Both the position numbers and the translations under genes were made by a program. From the NCBI GenBank assembly GCA_028287505.1, contig JAQBPN010000126.1, forward strand, positions 1 through 44,753: a DNA stretch of 44,753 nt, read 5' to 3'. Source of the stretch: Fibrobacterota bacterium. GTDB taxonomy: Bacteria > Fibrobacterota > Fibrobacteria > UBA11236. The notes beneath the pieces were generated by a model. The model saw nothing but the letters and a program-made list of their open reading frames with translations, was not told the origin of the DNA and did no database searches. How positions within the stretch are numbered: position 1 is the first letter of the stretch; every line of letters begins with the position of its first letter. Positions 23,860 through 32,616 of the stretch are shown one piece after another.

Positions 23860-25545
23860 ATGGGACTGATGGACGCTCTCGGCATAGGCATGCGCGGCTT
23901 GAACGCCGCCCAGACCTCCATCGACGTAACCGGCCAGAACATCTCCAACGCCAATACGGAGGGTTACTCCCGCAAGCGCGTGAGCCAGTCCGCGGACGTC
24001 GTCGCCAACGCCACCTTCGGCCAGGTGGGCCTGGGGGTCAACGTCAATGAAATCGACCGCATCCGCAACACCTTCCTGGACCGCCAGACCTGGGAACAGA
24101 ACGGCGACCTGGGCTATAACACCCAAGTGGACTCCGCATACACCCGCCTCGAGAGCATCCTCAAGGAGCCTTCCGACGACGGCCTGGCCTCGAAACTCAA
24201 CGCCTTCTGGGCCTCCTGGCAGGATCTCGCCAACAATCCCGGCGACCTTTCCGCCCGCGAAGCCGTCAAGGCCAGCGCCACCACGATGATCGACACCTTC
24301 AACAGCGTCTACAAGCAGATCGAGGGTTACGGCTTGTCGATGAACAACCCGCTCATCCAGACCGCCAAGACCGTCAACGACCTGACCAGCCAGATCTACA
24401 CGCTTAACGAGAAGATCGCGGGCGTGGAAACGCGCCCCGGCGAAAACGCCAACGACACGCGCGACCAGCGCGACCTGCTGGTGCGCAAGCTGTCCACCTA
24501 CGTGGACGTGCAGACCTTGGAAGACGCCAACGGGCGTTGCATCATCACTTCCGGCGGAAACCTGCTGGTGGGTCCTTCCGAGGCGGTGCAGATCGAAACC
24601 TACGGCGTGGAAAGGACCCTGTCCGACGGCACCAAGGCCTCGGACCTGCGCCTGCGCTTCTCCGGATCGTTCCGCCCCTTCGAACCCCGCAGCGGCGAAC
24701 TCAAAGGCATCATGGATTCCCGCAGCAAGATTCTTTCCGGCTACATGGAAGACCTGAACGCCCTGGCCGGTTCGATCGTCAAGACCGTGAACGACGTGCA
24801 TGTGAACGGCTACAACCTGAACAAAGCCTCCGGGACCTATTTTTTCGACCCTTCCAAGACCAAGGCCGGCGATATGGCCCTTTCGGCCTCCATCAAGGCC
24901 GACGCCAGCAACATCGCCGCCGCGGAAGGCGGCAAGATCACGGATGTGGCCGCATTCATTCCGGCCGGAGGCCTCCCCGCCACGGGATCCCTCCTGGACC
25001 TCAAGGCCACGAATCCATCCTACCGGGATCTGGTGCAGGGCAGCATCAAGGTGACCCTGGCCGACGGTTCCGTCCTGGCCGAGGGCGCGGGCAAGGATTA
25101 CGTGGTCGATTACGAGAAGGGCACCATCAATTTCGTGAACTACGCCCGCTACTCCGCCGGCAACGCCATCACCGTGAAGGTATCCTTCAATACCACGGGA
25201 TATTCCGGCAACGGCAACGGCCAGAACGCCCTTGCCATCGCGGGCATGCGCCTCAAGAACACCATGGTCAAGGACAACGACGGCAAATACACCCAGAGCA
25301 TCAACGGCTTCTACAGCGCCACCATCGGCAAGCTCGGCATCGAGAAGAACCAGAATTCCTCGCAAAAAGACACCAAGGAATTCCTGATCGCGCAGATGGA
25401 CTCCGAACAGTCCTCGATATCCGGCGTCTCCCTCGATGAGGAGATGACCAACATGATCAAATACGAAAACAGCTACAAGGCTTCGGCACGCTACATTTCG
25501 ACCATCTCCTCGATGATGGACGTTCTGCTGGCGCTCGGACAGTAA
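23860..25545 (+). CDS. flgK: Flagellar hook-associated protein FlgK (HAP1)
   Basis: A 561-residue protein with the diagnostic N-terminus GMRGLNAAQTSIDVTGQNISNANTEGYSRKRV and C-terminus YKASARYISTISSMMDVLLALGQ, which form the coiled-coil D0/D1 core at the hook-filament junction. The central region is variable; around residues 393-446 (25039-25197) it holds a beta-rich segment with GKDYVVDYEKGTINF, also found in the neighbouring FlgL. FlgK joins hook to filament after export by the flagellar type III apparatus. It starts 1 base after flgN, indicating coupled translation. Length is within the normal range for FlgK (about 450-650). Confidence 0.96.
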   Translation: MGLMDALGIGMRGLNAAQTSIDVTGQNISNANTEGYSRKRVSQSADVVANATFGQVGLGVNVNEIDRIRNTFLDRQTWEQNGDLGYNTQVDSAYTRLESILKEPSDDGLASKLNAFWASWQDLANNPGDLSAREAVKASATTMIDTFNSVYKQIEGYGLSMNNPLIQTAKTVNDLTSQIYTLNEKIAGVETRPGENANDTRDQRDLLVRKLSTYVDVQTLEDANGRCIITSGGNLLVGPSEAVQIETYGVERTLSDGTKASDLRLRFSGSFRPFEPRSGELKGIMDSRSKILSGYMEDLNALAGSIVKTVNDVHVNGYNLNKASGTYFFDPSKTKAGDMALSASIKADASNIAAAEGGKITDVAAFIPAGGLPATGSLLDLKATNPSYRDLVQGSIKVTLADGSVLAEGAGKDYVVDYEKGTINFVNYARYSAGNAITVKVSFNTTGYSGNGNGQNALAIAGMRLKNTMVKDNDGKYTQSINGFYSATIGKLGIEKNQNSSQKDTKEFLIAQMDSEQSSISGVSLDEEMTNMIKYENSYKASARYISTISSMMDVLLALGQ

Positions 25546-25555
25546 GGAGAGAAAC

Positions 25556-26737
25556 ATGGCATCCAGAATCAGTTTCAACCAGATCAGCAATCGCATCCTC
25601 GACCGGCTTTTCGCCAACTATAACAAGCTGGAAGGCACCCAGAACCAATTGTCCACCGGCAAGAAACTGAACAGCCCTTCCGACAATCCCGTAGGCGTGA
25701 GCCAGAGCATGGAGATCCGCTCCGAGCTGGACCAGTTCAAGAGTTTCCAGCGCAACGTCGATGACGGTCTGGCCTACCTGGGAACGGTGGACTCCACCCT
25801 CGGCACCGCCAACAACCTCTACCAGAGCATGCGCGAGCGGGCCATCCAGGCATCGAATGATACCAACTCGGCGGATAGCCGCTATTACATCGGCCGCGAA
25901 GTGCGGGGCATGTTCGACCAGATGGTGTCCCTGTCCAACACCGCCTTCAAGGGCGAATACGTCTTCTCCGGCACCAACAGCCAGGTGCCTCCCTTCGAAC
26001 TCCGGGACGGCGCCAGCAAAATCGTGAACGGCGCGGGCGCTTTGTCCGGCAACGTGAACTATCTGGGCGCCGGCGTGCAGATGGATCTCATCGACAAGAA
26101 CGTGGACGATTCCAAGGACACGGTGACCAGCGACGCGAACCCGGTCCTGGTCGTCCCGGGAACCCTCAAGGTCAACGGCCTTACGGAAGGCACCGATTAC
26201 ACCATGGACTACGTGAAAGGCAAAATCACCTTTACCAGCGCCGCGGCCACGGCCCTGGTCGCCTCCGGCAACGCCGACATCACCTATACCTGGCTGCGCC
26301 GCAACGAAAAGGACATGGACGGCACCATCAACCGCGAAATCGAAGAAGGCGTGGCCGCCAAAATCAATACCACCGCCTCGGATGTCTTCGGAAGCAAGAC
26401 GGAAGCCAACGGCGCCTGGGAATCCATGATCAACCTCATGGAAGGCACTATCAACAACAAGCCGGAAAAAGTCCGCACGAGCATAGATCAGCTCGATGCG
26501 TCCCTGAAACGCCAGTTGACCGCCCAATCCACCAACGGTTCCCGCGTGTTGCGTTTCGAATCCACCCAGAGCCGCAACGACGAACGCACCGTGTACACCA
26601 CCAAACTCCAGTCCGACGTGGAAGACGTGGATTTCGCCCAAGCCATTTCCGACTTCAACCTGCAACAGGCCGTTTACGACGCCTCCCTGAAGATGGGCGC
26701 GCGGGCGCTGCAGAACACGCTGGTGAACTTCCTGTAG
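25556..26737 (+). CDS. flgL: Flagellar hook-associated protein FlgL (HAP3)
   Basis: A 393-residue protein with the FlgL/flagellin-type N-terminus (QISNRILDRLFANYNKLEGTQNQLSTGKKLNSPSDNPVG) and a C-terminal helix (VDFAQAISDFNLQQAVYDASLKMGARALQNTLVNFL). FlgL sits between FlgK and the filament. It is longer than the 317-residue E. coli protein; part of the difference is an insert at about residues 200-246 with GTDYTMDYVKGKITF, similar to a segment in FlgK. Start ATG has AAGGAG 7 bases upstream. Last gene of the operon; csrA and fliW, which often follow flgL, are absent here. A palindromic element lies 57 bases downstream. Confidence 0.95.
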   Translation: MASRISFNQISNRILDRLFANYNKLEGTQNQLSTGKKLNSPSDNPVGVSQSMEIRSELDQFKSFQRNVDDGLAYLGTVDSTLGTANNLYQSMRERAIQASNDTNSADSRYYIGREVRGMFDQMVSLSNTAFKGEYVFSGTNSQVPPFELRDGASKIVNGAGALSGNVNYLGAGVQMDLIDKNVDDSKDTVTSDANPVLVVPGTLKVNGLTEGTDYTMDYVKGKITFTSAAATALVASGNADITYTWLRRNEKDMDGTINREIEEGVAAKINTTASDVFGSKTEANGAWESMINLMEGTINNKPEKVRTSIDQLDASLKRQLTAQSTNGSRVLRFESTQSRNDERTVYTTKLQSDVEDVDFAQAISDFNLQQAVYDASLKMGARALQNTLVNFL

Positions 26738-26793
26738 ACGAAGATCCGCGGGACTAACCTAAGCACCGACTTGATGCTGCCTGCGCATGGCAG

Positions 26794-26939
26794 CATTTCG
26801 TCGGGCGACGGGCGTCTGGCGTAAATCTTTTTCCGATAGGTTTCGGGCGTAAAGACCGGCGAAAAACCATGAGCGTCGGCATTTCCGGGCGCTCTTGGGC
26901 TTTTCGCCCGACGCCCGATGCCCGTCGCCCGACGAAACG
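26794..26939. repeat. Intergenic palindromic element, copy 3
   Basis: Left end ATTTCGTCGGGCGACGGGCG at 26794, right end CGCCCGTCGCCCGACGAAACG-type ending at 26939, inverted. An inner GGGCGTAAAGACC block (26845-26857) matches the corresponding inner block of copy 2, and GCGCTCTT before the right arm is shared with copy 2. It lies between flgL and the rhomboid gene and fills most of that gap. Confidence 0.9.
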
Positions 26940-27014
26940 TCTCCAAAAGTACCCCGATATCAAACCACACAAAAGTATTTTTGCAGACTGGGATTTCCCT
27001 GGAGGACGCTTCGT

Positions 27015-27788
27015 ATGTTCATACCCCTGGGCGATGACAATTCCGGCCGGGTCACCACCCCTTACGTGGTCTATGGACTTATAGCGGCCAATGCGCTGAT
27101 GTGGTATCTCCAATTGCAATCCGGGCAGTCTTTCACCTACGGATTCTCGGCGGTCCCGTTCGAAATCACCCATGGAATCGATCTCACCCAGAGCAGCATG
27201 GTGGACATACGCGGGCAGGATTTTCCCATCCCCCAGTATCCCGGCCCCCATCCCATCCAGCTCACCCTGCTCACTTCCATGTTCATGCATGGGAGTTGGA
27301 TGCACATCCTCGGCAACATGCTGTACCTGTGGATCTTCGGCGATCAGATCGAAGATCTGCTGGGACATGTGAAGTTCTTCGTCTTCTACATCGTCTGCGG
27401 ACTCGCCGCCGCCCTGGCCCAGATCCTCTACAATCCGGATTCGGTGATTCCCACCCTGGGCGCTTCGGGAGCCATCGCGGGTGTCCTGGGCGCGTATCTC
27501 ATCAAGCATCCCACCAATCGCGTGAGGGTATTGATGTTCAGGTACATCACGCACATGCCGGCGGCGGTGGTGCTGGGTTTCTGGATCGTCCTGCAGATCT
27601 TCAGCCAGATCGGCACCCCCGCGGGCAAGGCCACCGGCGTGGCCTACATGGCCCACATCGGAGGCTTCATCGCGGGCGTGGTGCTGGTATTGATCTTCGG
27701 ACGCGGCCGCGGCCAGTCCGGCAAAGGCCGGGGCGGCTCCATGGGCAAATGGAAGCCGGGATTTTCCCCCGGTTCCTGGAACCGATAA
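27015..27788 (+). CDS. Rhomboid-family intramembrane serine protease
   Basis: A 257-residue membrane protein. The catalytic dyad is visible: S151 in LGASGAIAG and H214 in MAHIGGFIAG. The typical segment HGSWMHILGNMLYLWIFGDQIED (H92, H97, N101) precedes them, and about six transmembrane helices can be traced. Rhomboids cleave other membrane proteins within or near the bilayer; the substrate is unknown. The C-terminal tail is Gly/Ser/Arg-rich. Start ATG 27015 has GGAGG 8 bases upstream; the open frame extends back into the palindromic element but that part is not coding. Confidence 0.93.
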   Translation: MFIPLGDDNSGRVTTPYVVYGLIAANALMWYLQLQSGQSFTYGFSAVPFEITHGIDLTQSSMVDIRGQDFPIPQYPGPHPIQLTLLTSMFMHGSWMHILGNMLYLWIFGDQIEDLLGHVKFFVFYIVCGLAAALAQILYNPDSVIPTLGASGAIAGVLGAYLIKHPTNRVRVLMFRYITHMPAAVVLGFWIVLQIFSQIGTPAGKATGVAYMAHIGGFIAGVVLVLIFGRGRGQSGKGRGGSMGKWKPGFSPGSWNR

Positions 27789-27916
27789 ACCCAAGGTCCC
27801 CAATCCGCCGGGGTCGGACATGCCATCCTCCTTCCCATCGACGTGGTCGCGCGCGCGGAGCTGCTATACCAGGTGCTTTGAACAAGGCCGCGGACAACCC
27901 CGGGGGAGCCGGCTGC

Positions 27917-28330
27917 TCAGCGGCCCGGACGGGTATAACCGACGATACGGACGCCGGTCGCCGATTCGGCGATGGGGATTCCGGCCGCTTCCAATGCCTG
28001 CCAGATGGCTGCGCGGACATCCGCCTTTTTGTCCTTCGGCGCCGCGCCGGCGGACCTGGCATTCAACTCCAGCCACTCGATGGAATTGTACAGCGGGATG
28101 TTTTCCGGGAACCCTTCGTTCCACCGGTCGGCGGGAGGATCTTCCGCGTCCGTGATGCCGCGGAACCGGAAGGAAGCCCGGTATCCCTCGATGCCCTGGA
28201 TGGCGTCGATGGCGGCCCGCCATTTGGTGCCGTTCATCTGCGTCGAAAGGCGGTTGCGGGACACGAAGCTTCGAAGGCGTTCGATTTCCTTCTTCTGCGC
28301 TTCCGTCAATTTGTCTTTTTGAACGCCCAT
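27917..28330 (-). CDS. Hypothetical protein, possibly DUF6678-like
   Basis: A 137-residue soluble protein with no signal peptide. The N-terminus is a basic/acidic helix (KDKLTEAQKKEIERLRSFVS), followed by NGTKWRAAIDAIQGIEGYRASFRF, an IEWLELNAR segment and a C-terminal block (DVRAAIWQALEAAGIPIAESATGVRIVGYTR). The NGTKW...IEWLEL pattern recalls DUF6678 proteins, but I am not certain of it. Start ATG 28330 has only a weak GGTGGT upstream. It is the last gene of the minus-strand run containing the three barrel genes, 25 bases after the last of them, so it may be co-transcribed. Function unknown. Confidence 0.65.
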   Translation of the reverse strand: MGVQKDKLTEAQKKEIERLRSFVSRNRLSTQMNGTKWRAAIDAIQGIEGYRASFRFRGITDAEDPPADRWNEGFPENIPLYNSIEWLELNARSAGAAPKDKKADVRAAIWQALEAAGIPIAESATGVRIVGYTRPGR

Positions 28331-28355
28331 ACCACCGGATGCCGGTCATCCACTT

Positions 28356-29699
28356 TTAGAAGAAGAACCCAATCTTCCCGATCCAGTACCAATCGGTGGG
28401 CGCGATGAAAAAGGTTTCCCATTCGGATCCGGGTGCGGTTTGGGTACCGCTGGATCGACTATGGTCATTCGCGACTTGAGCGAGCAGTTGGACATGTCCG
28501 AAGGTCTTGGTGGCATGAAAGGCCCATTTCCAATCGTCGCGTTCCAGGTTCAAGTTGTGGGTATTGGGGACCGGTAAAGAGGATTGCCAAGCTCCGGAAG
28601 TGGATTGCAGGCGGGCCAAATCATCTTTGACCTTGGATCCGTACCATTCGACTTCCAGGGAAAGATGATCCAGGTAATTGAATACCGGGAAATTGAATCC
28701 GACCATGATGGGAATGCGCTCCGACATACCGCCATATAGCGCTTTATAGGGTTTGCTATAATCGAGACCGATCATGGCCACTTCCCCATACAGCTTCAGG
28801 TCATCGGGACCGAAGGCCGCGGCATCGAAAAACGCCTTGGGATCGAAGCTGAAGTCCGCCATGACCTTGGTGCCCTTGAAAGACATGTAGGTCGTATCCT
28901 GGGCCACCGAGTCCACATAAATCCTGGTACGGGAATTCGGATCGCCGGTGTAGTTGGTGAAATCGGAGCCGCTGTAGGAAACGGTGTCCGGGCTTGTGAG
29001 CTTGGGATCGATGGGGATCCAATGGTAAAGGTTCACTCCGGCGCCGAGGCGCAGACCCTTACCGATATTCACGTTCGCGATGTAGGCGGGGGAAAAATCG
29101 AAAAAGGGGAAGTTTTCGGTCTCGGTTCCCAGGATCAAATTCTGCTCGAAGGGACCGCTGATGTGCTGCAATCGGATCCCCGCTGTATTGGAATTCGGCG
29201 AGGTGTACTTCGAATCGTACCCGGAAACAAGCACGCCGGGGTAAACCGGACCGCGCAACAGGTACAATCCCAAATCCTTCACATCCGGATTGTAAGCGTA
29301 TGGGAAATAACCTCCGGTCAAAGCCAGGGTTTTATCTTCGGTCTTCCAGAAGGTGTACTTGAAATTCGCATTGACCATGAAGGGCGTCCAGATGAACGGG
29401 ATCCTTCCGCCGCTTTCATTGAGGCGGCCGGAGGGATAATGGCGATCCACTATCCCCAGCCCTGCGGAGACCAGTAGATGCTCCCCGAAGCGCGCGTCCA
29501 TGCCGAACTTGGCGGAGATGTTCTGGATGCGGTTCCTGCTGTAATGCATCGAGGACGTATCACTCGATTGCATGATCTCGCCCATCCCGACGGTAGCGCC
29601 ACCCTTGAACGTCATGTCCTGGGCCTTGGGTCCGCCGAGGCACAGCGCCAAGGCTGCGCAAGTCGTGGTCACCGTGGCCTGAAGTTGGAAATGCCTCAT
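28356..29699 (-). CDS. Putative outer-membrane beta-barrel protein, paralog A
   Basis: A 447-residue protein with a signal peptide (cleavage after about PKAQ) and alternating hydrophobic beta strands, ending in KIGFFF, the terminal aromatic signal of outer-membrane barrels. It shares with its two upstream neighbours the blocks YNPDVKDLGLYLLRGPVYPG, RIPIMVGFNFPVFNYLDHLSLEVEWY, DDWKWAF and ANDHSR, so all three derive from one ancestor. I do not recognise the family; no ligand-binding or enzymatic motif is visible. Start ATG 29699 begins at the signal peptide; the frame extends farther upstream without one. It lies 17 bases after paralog B, in one operon. Porin-like or structural roles are guesses. 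Confidence 0.82.
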   Translation of the reverse strand: MRHFQLQATVTTTCAALALCLGGPKAQDMTFKGGATVGMGEIMQSSDTSSMHYSRNRIQNISAKFGMDARFGEHLLVSAGLGIVDRHYPSGRLNESGGRIPFIWTPFMVNANFKYTFWKTEDKTLALTGGYFPYAYNPDVKDLGLYLLRGPVYPGVLVSGYDSKYTSPNSNTAGIRLQHISGPFEQNLILGTETENFPFFDFSPAYIANVNIGKGLRLGAGVNLYHWIPIDPKLTSPDTVSYSGSDFTNYTGDPNSRTRIYVDSVAQDTTYMSFKGTKVMADFSFDPKAFFDAAAFGPDDLKLYGEVAMIGLDYSKPYKALYGGMSERIPIMVGFNFPVFNYLDHLSLEVEWYGSKVKDDLARLQSTSGAWQSSLPVPNTHNLNLERDDWKWAFHATKTFGHVQLLAQVANDHSRSSGTQTAPGSEWETFFIAPTDWYWIGKIGFFF

Positions 29700-29716
29700 G
29701 TTATTACCGCAGTTCC

Positions 29717-31075
29717 CTAGAAAAAGTAAGTCGTCTTGAGCATCCAATACCAATCCTTGGGGGAGAGCATGGTTTCGGCATAAGACATGAATCCGATATC
29801 CGGAGGGCCGAACATGCGCAGGTGATCATCCGCAACCTGCCCCGACAAACGCAAATGCCCCAGTACGACCTTGGAAAAGTACACGGACCATTTCCAATCA
29901 TTCCGGCTGTTTTCCACATCGGGTACGGGACGCGGAACCCAGGAGTAATCCAGCTCCGCCTTACCGTAGTCCAGGAAGTACTTGGCGGCGTAGTATTCCA
30001 CCTCCACATCAAGCTTATCCAACCAGCCATAAGTCGGAAGGTTGAGGCCGACCATGACAGGCATGCGGCGTTTGATATCGTCGTAATATTTCGGATAGTC
30101 TTTCAGGCCCAATACGGCGAGTTCGCCGTACAGGACCCAATCTTCCTTGCCGAATTGGGATCCGAGGCCAAAGGTGACTTTCGGATCCCAGCGGAAACGC
30201 GCCATCAATTTGGTTCCGGCCATCGATCCGTATATGGTATCCACTTTCGCCGTATGCGCCACCGTATCCACCGAGATGGTGTCTTGTATGAAGCACACTT
30301 CGTCATCGGCGTTGTCGATTTGCGAATAGTTACGGGCTTCGTTAAGGCAAGGCTGCCTGGGAGATACGTTGTTTTTGATCCGGGGCAACACCCGGTAAAG
30401 GTTGATGCCGGTACCGAGCTGGAAAGACGGCGTAGCCTGCCAGGAAACCACGTCCGCGACCGACCAGTCGAAGTAGGGGCGGTTTTCGGTTTCCGAGATC
30501 AAAAGCAAATCATTCTTGAGTCCGCCCAGGGAATAGCTGAACATGCTGCCGAAGATGTTGGCCGCGGGCGTAGTGCCGCGGGCCTCGAAGCCCGACACGG
30601 GCGTACCGGGATACACGTAACCGCGCAGCAAGTAAAGGCCCAGGTCCTTCACCTCGGGATTGTAGTCGTAGGGAAAGAAACCCAAGTTCAATTGGAATTT
30701 CTGGTTGTCCGCGATCGGCAGGGTATAGGTAACGCGCGCTTCGCCCATGAAAGTGGACCAGGTGGGATACCAATTGTTGGCCACACTGACGTCTCCGCGC
30801 GCATTCTCGGATTGCAAGGCGCCCATGGCCATTGCGCCTTCCCAATTGGGTCCGAACTTGGCCGTGGACGCGACCTGGACGCCCATGGCCTGGATCCAAT
30901 TGCCGTCCATATTATTCGACTCACCGCCATTGACGAATGGGTACGACGCTTTCATCACCCTGCCGAATTGTAACCAAGCCGCGCCTTTATACTTCACCAC
31001 CGCGGAATCCTGTGCGGCGGCCAGGGCGGGCAGGAGCATTGCGAAGAGGATGTGATGCTCAAGCTTCAGTTTCAT
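29717..31075 (-). CDS. Putative outer-membrane beta-barrel protein, paralog B
   Basis: A 452-residue protein, signal peptide MKLKLEHHILFAMLLPALAAAQ, ending in LKTTYFF. It shares YNPEVKDLGLYLLRGYVYPG, RMPVMVGLNLPTYGWLDKLDVEVEYYAAKY, NDWKWS and ADDH with paralogs A and C. Differences from A and C are concentrated in the middle, where it has a Cys pair (QPCLNEARNYSQIDNADDEVC) predicted to lie in an extracellular loop and perhaps to form a disulfide. Start ATG 31075 has GGGGAA about 8 bases upstream. Spaced 20 bases after paralog C and 17 before paralog A. Family unknown. Confidence 0.82.
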   Translation of the reverse strand: MKLKLEHHILFAMLLPALAAAQDSAVVKYKGAAWLQFGRVMKASYPFVNGGESNNMDGNWIQAMGVQVASTAKFGPNWEGAMAMGALQSENARGDVSVANNWYPTWSTFMGEARVTYTLPIADNQKFQLNLGFFPYDYNPEVKDLGLYLLRGYVYPGTPVSGFEARGTTPAANIFGSMFSYSLGGLKNDLLLISETENRPYFDWSVADVVSWQATPSFQLGTGINLYRVLPRIKNNVSPRQPCLNEARNYSQIDNADDEVCFIQDTISVDTVAHTAKVDTIYGSMAGTKLMARFRWDPKVTFGLGSQFGKEDWVLYGELAVLGLKDYPKYYDDIKRRMPVMVGLNLPTYGWLDKLDVEVEYYAAKYFLDYGKAELDYSWVPRPVPDVENSRNDWKWSVYFSKVVLGHLRLSGQVADDHLRMFGPPDIGFMSYAETMLSPKDWYWMLKTTYFF

Positions 31076-31095
31076 GCTCAATTCCCCATCCCGCC

Positions 31096-32616
31096 TTAAA
31101 AGAAATACCCGATGCGAGCCATGAAATACCAATCCTTGGTGGATGTCAAAACCTCCGACAGACCGGAAGATTCATTGATCAATCCGCTGCGCACCGGACG
31201 GGGGATAAAATGATCATTGGCGATTTGCCCGCTGAATTGGACATGGCGCGCGAAGGTTTTCTCGACATTGAGGGACCACTTCCAATCATCGGCCGTGAAA
31301 TTCTCGGGATCGAGGGACGTGCCTTTGACGTGAATCGTGTCGCCGGTCTGGATTTCGTACAGGTTTCCGTCGGGAGTGACTTGGTAACGGGTGCCGCCTG
31401 TGTTGGCGAGATCAACCAAGGAGACCGGGAGGGCGGAGGGGGCGCTTTGCGCGATTAAAGGGGGTGCTGCGATATTCTTGAAGTAAAGCGAGCGATCGAA
31501 GCCGAGTTTACTGTAGTCGGGCCTGTACTTCGCGGTATAATGCTCAACTTCCATGGAAAAAAAATCCAGCAGGCCGAAAGTGGGAAAGTTGAATCCCAAC
31601 ATCACCGGTATGCGGTCCTTGCGATTGGCGTAAATGGAGCCGTAATTCTTCACGCCCACCAACGCGCCTTCGCCATAGAGGATCAGGTCTTTGGCGCCGA
31701 ACGGTCCCGAGAGACCCAGCAGATTCTTGATGTCCAAATTGAACATGGCCATCAGCTTGGTGCCCTGGTGGGTATAGAACACCGTATCACCCGGCGCCAT
31801 CACCTCCATGTATTGCAATTGATAGGGGTCGACTTTCCCGCCCGCCGCAATCAGGGCGGAGTCTTTTTGGTACAGGGCGAAATCCTGGGCGAACAAGGCG
31901 GGAGCGTTTTTGGTGGTCGGGGAGGTGATTTTCGCGTTATCCGGAATCAAGTGGTAGAAGTTGACCCCCGCGCCGATTTCCAGGGCGTTGAAGGCTTTAT
32001 ACTTGGCCACGTATCCCAAGCTCCAATCGAAGCTGGGCGGCAAATCGCGTTCATCGTAGAGCACCAGGTCCTGTTGGAAATTGCCCAGGCCGTTGTGCAG
32101 ATGCAGGCCCAAAAAGGTCGCATGGGTGGTGTCCGTATGGAATTCCTTGAATCCGGAAACCAGCAGTCCGGGATATACCGGACCGCGGAAAAGGTAAAGG
32201 CCGAGATTCTTGACCTGCGGATTGTAATTGTACGCGAAATCGCCGACCGTAGCACTGAACAGGGGATTCGGCTTCTCGCCCAATGTATAAGTGACGCGCG
32301 CATCGGAGACATAGTTGAAGAATTTGGAAAGCGTGAATTTTTCCGAGGTGGCATTGCCCAAGGAATGGTACACCTGAGTCAGGCCGAACCCGAATCCGCC
32401 TTCGAAATTGTCGCCCAGATTGGCGATGCCGTAAATCTGCATGCCCATGGTCTGTTGCCAATTGCCATTGAAATTCGTGACCAGGGTATCGGTGGAATTC
32501 ATGACGCGGCCGAAGTCATTCCAGGTTTTGGCATGCAGGTCGACGGAAACCGCATTGCTGCTGACGGGACTAGCGCATAATATGAAGGCCGCCAGCAGGG
32601 AAAACGGTTTGGTCAT
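31096..32616 (-). CDS. Putative outer-membrane beta-barrel protein, paralog C
   Basis: A 506-residue protein, signal peptide MTKPFSLLAAFILCASPVSSNA, ending in ARIGYFF. It shares YNPQVKNLGLYLFRGPVYPG, RIPVMLGFNFPTFGLLDFFSMEVEHYTAKY, DDWKWS and ANDHF with paralogs A and B, and FGRVMNSTDTLV near the N-terminus with FGRVMKASYPFV of B. It is the longest of the three because of a longer region before the DWKWS block (rich in Pro, Ala and Thr). Start ATG 32616 has GGGAG 9 bases upstream; the open frame continues 69 codons further but without supporting signals. First gene of the three-gene barrel operon. Function unknown. Confidence 0.82.
   Translation of the reverse strand: MTKPFSLLAAFILCASPVSSNAVSVDLHAKTWNDFGRVMNSTDTLVTNFNGNWQQTMGMQIYGIANLGDNFEGGFGFGLTQVYHSLGNATSEKFTLSKFFNYVSDARVTYTLGEKPNPLFSATVGDFAYNYNPQVKNLGLYLFRGPVYPGLLVSGFKEFHTDTTHATFLGLHLHNGLGNFQQDLVLYDERDLPPSFDWSLGYVAKYKAFNALEIGAGVNFYHLIPDNAKITSPTTKNAPALFAQDFALYQKDSALIAAGGKVDPYQLQYMEVMAPGDTVFYTHQGTKLMAMFNLDIKNLLGLSGPFGAKDLILYGEGALVGVKNYGSIYANRKDRIPVMLGFNFPTFGLLDFFSMEVEHYTAKYRPDYSKLGFDRSLYFKNIAAPPLIAQSAPSALPVSLVDLANTGGTRYQVTPDGNLYEIQTGDTIHVKGTSLDPENFTADDWKWSLNVEKTFARHVQFSGQIANDHFIPRPVRSGLINESSGLSEVLTSTKDWYFMARIGYFF

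Noticed and set aside
22032-25617. Two long minus-strand open frames over the flagellar operon
   Set aside because: FlgJ, FlgN, FlgK and FlgL on the plus strand are clear; the minus frames are compositional shadows.
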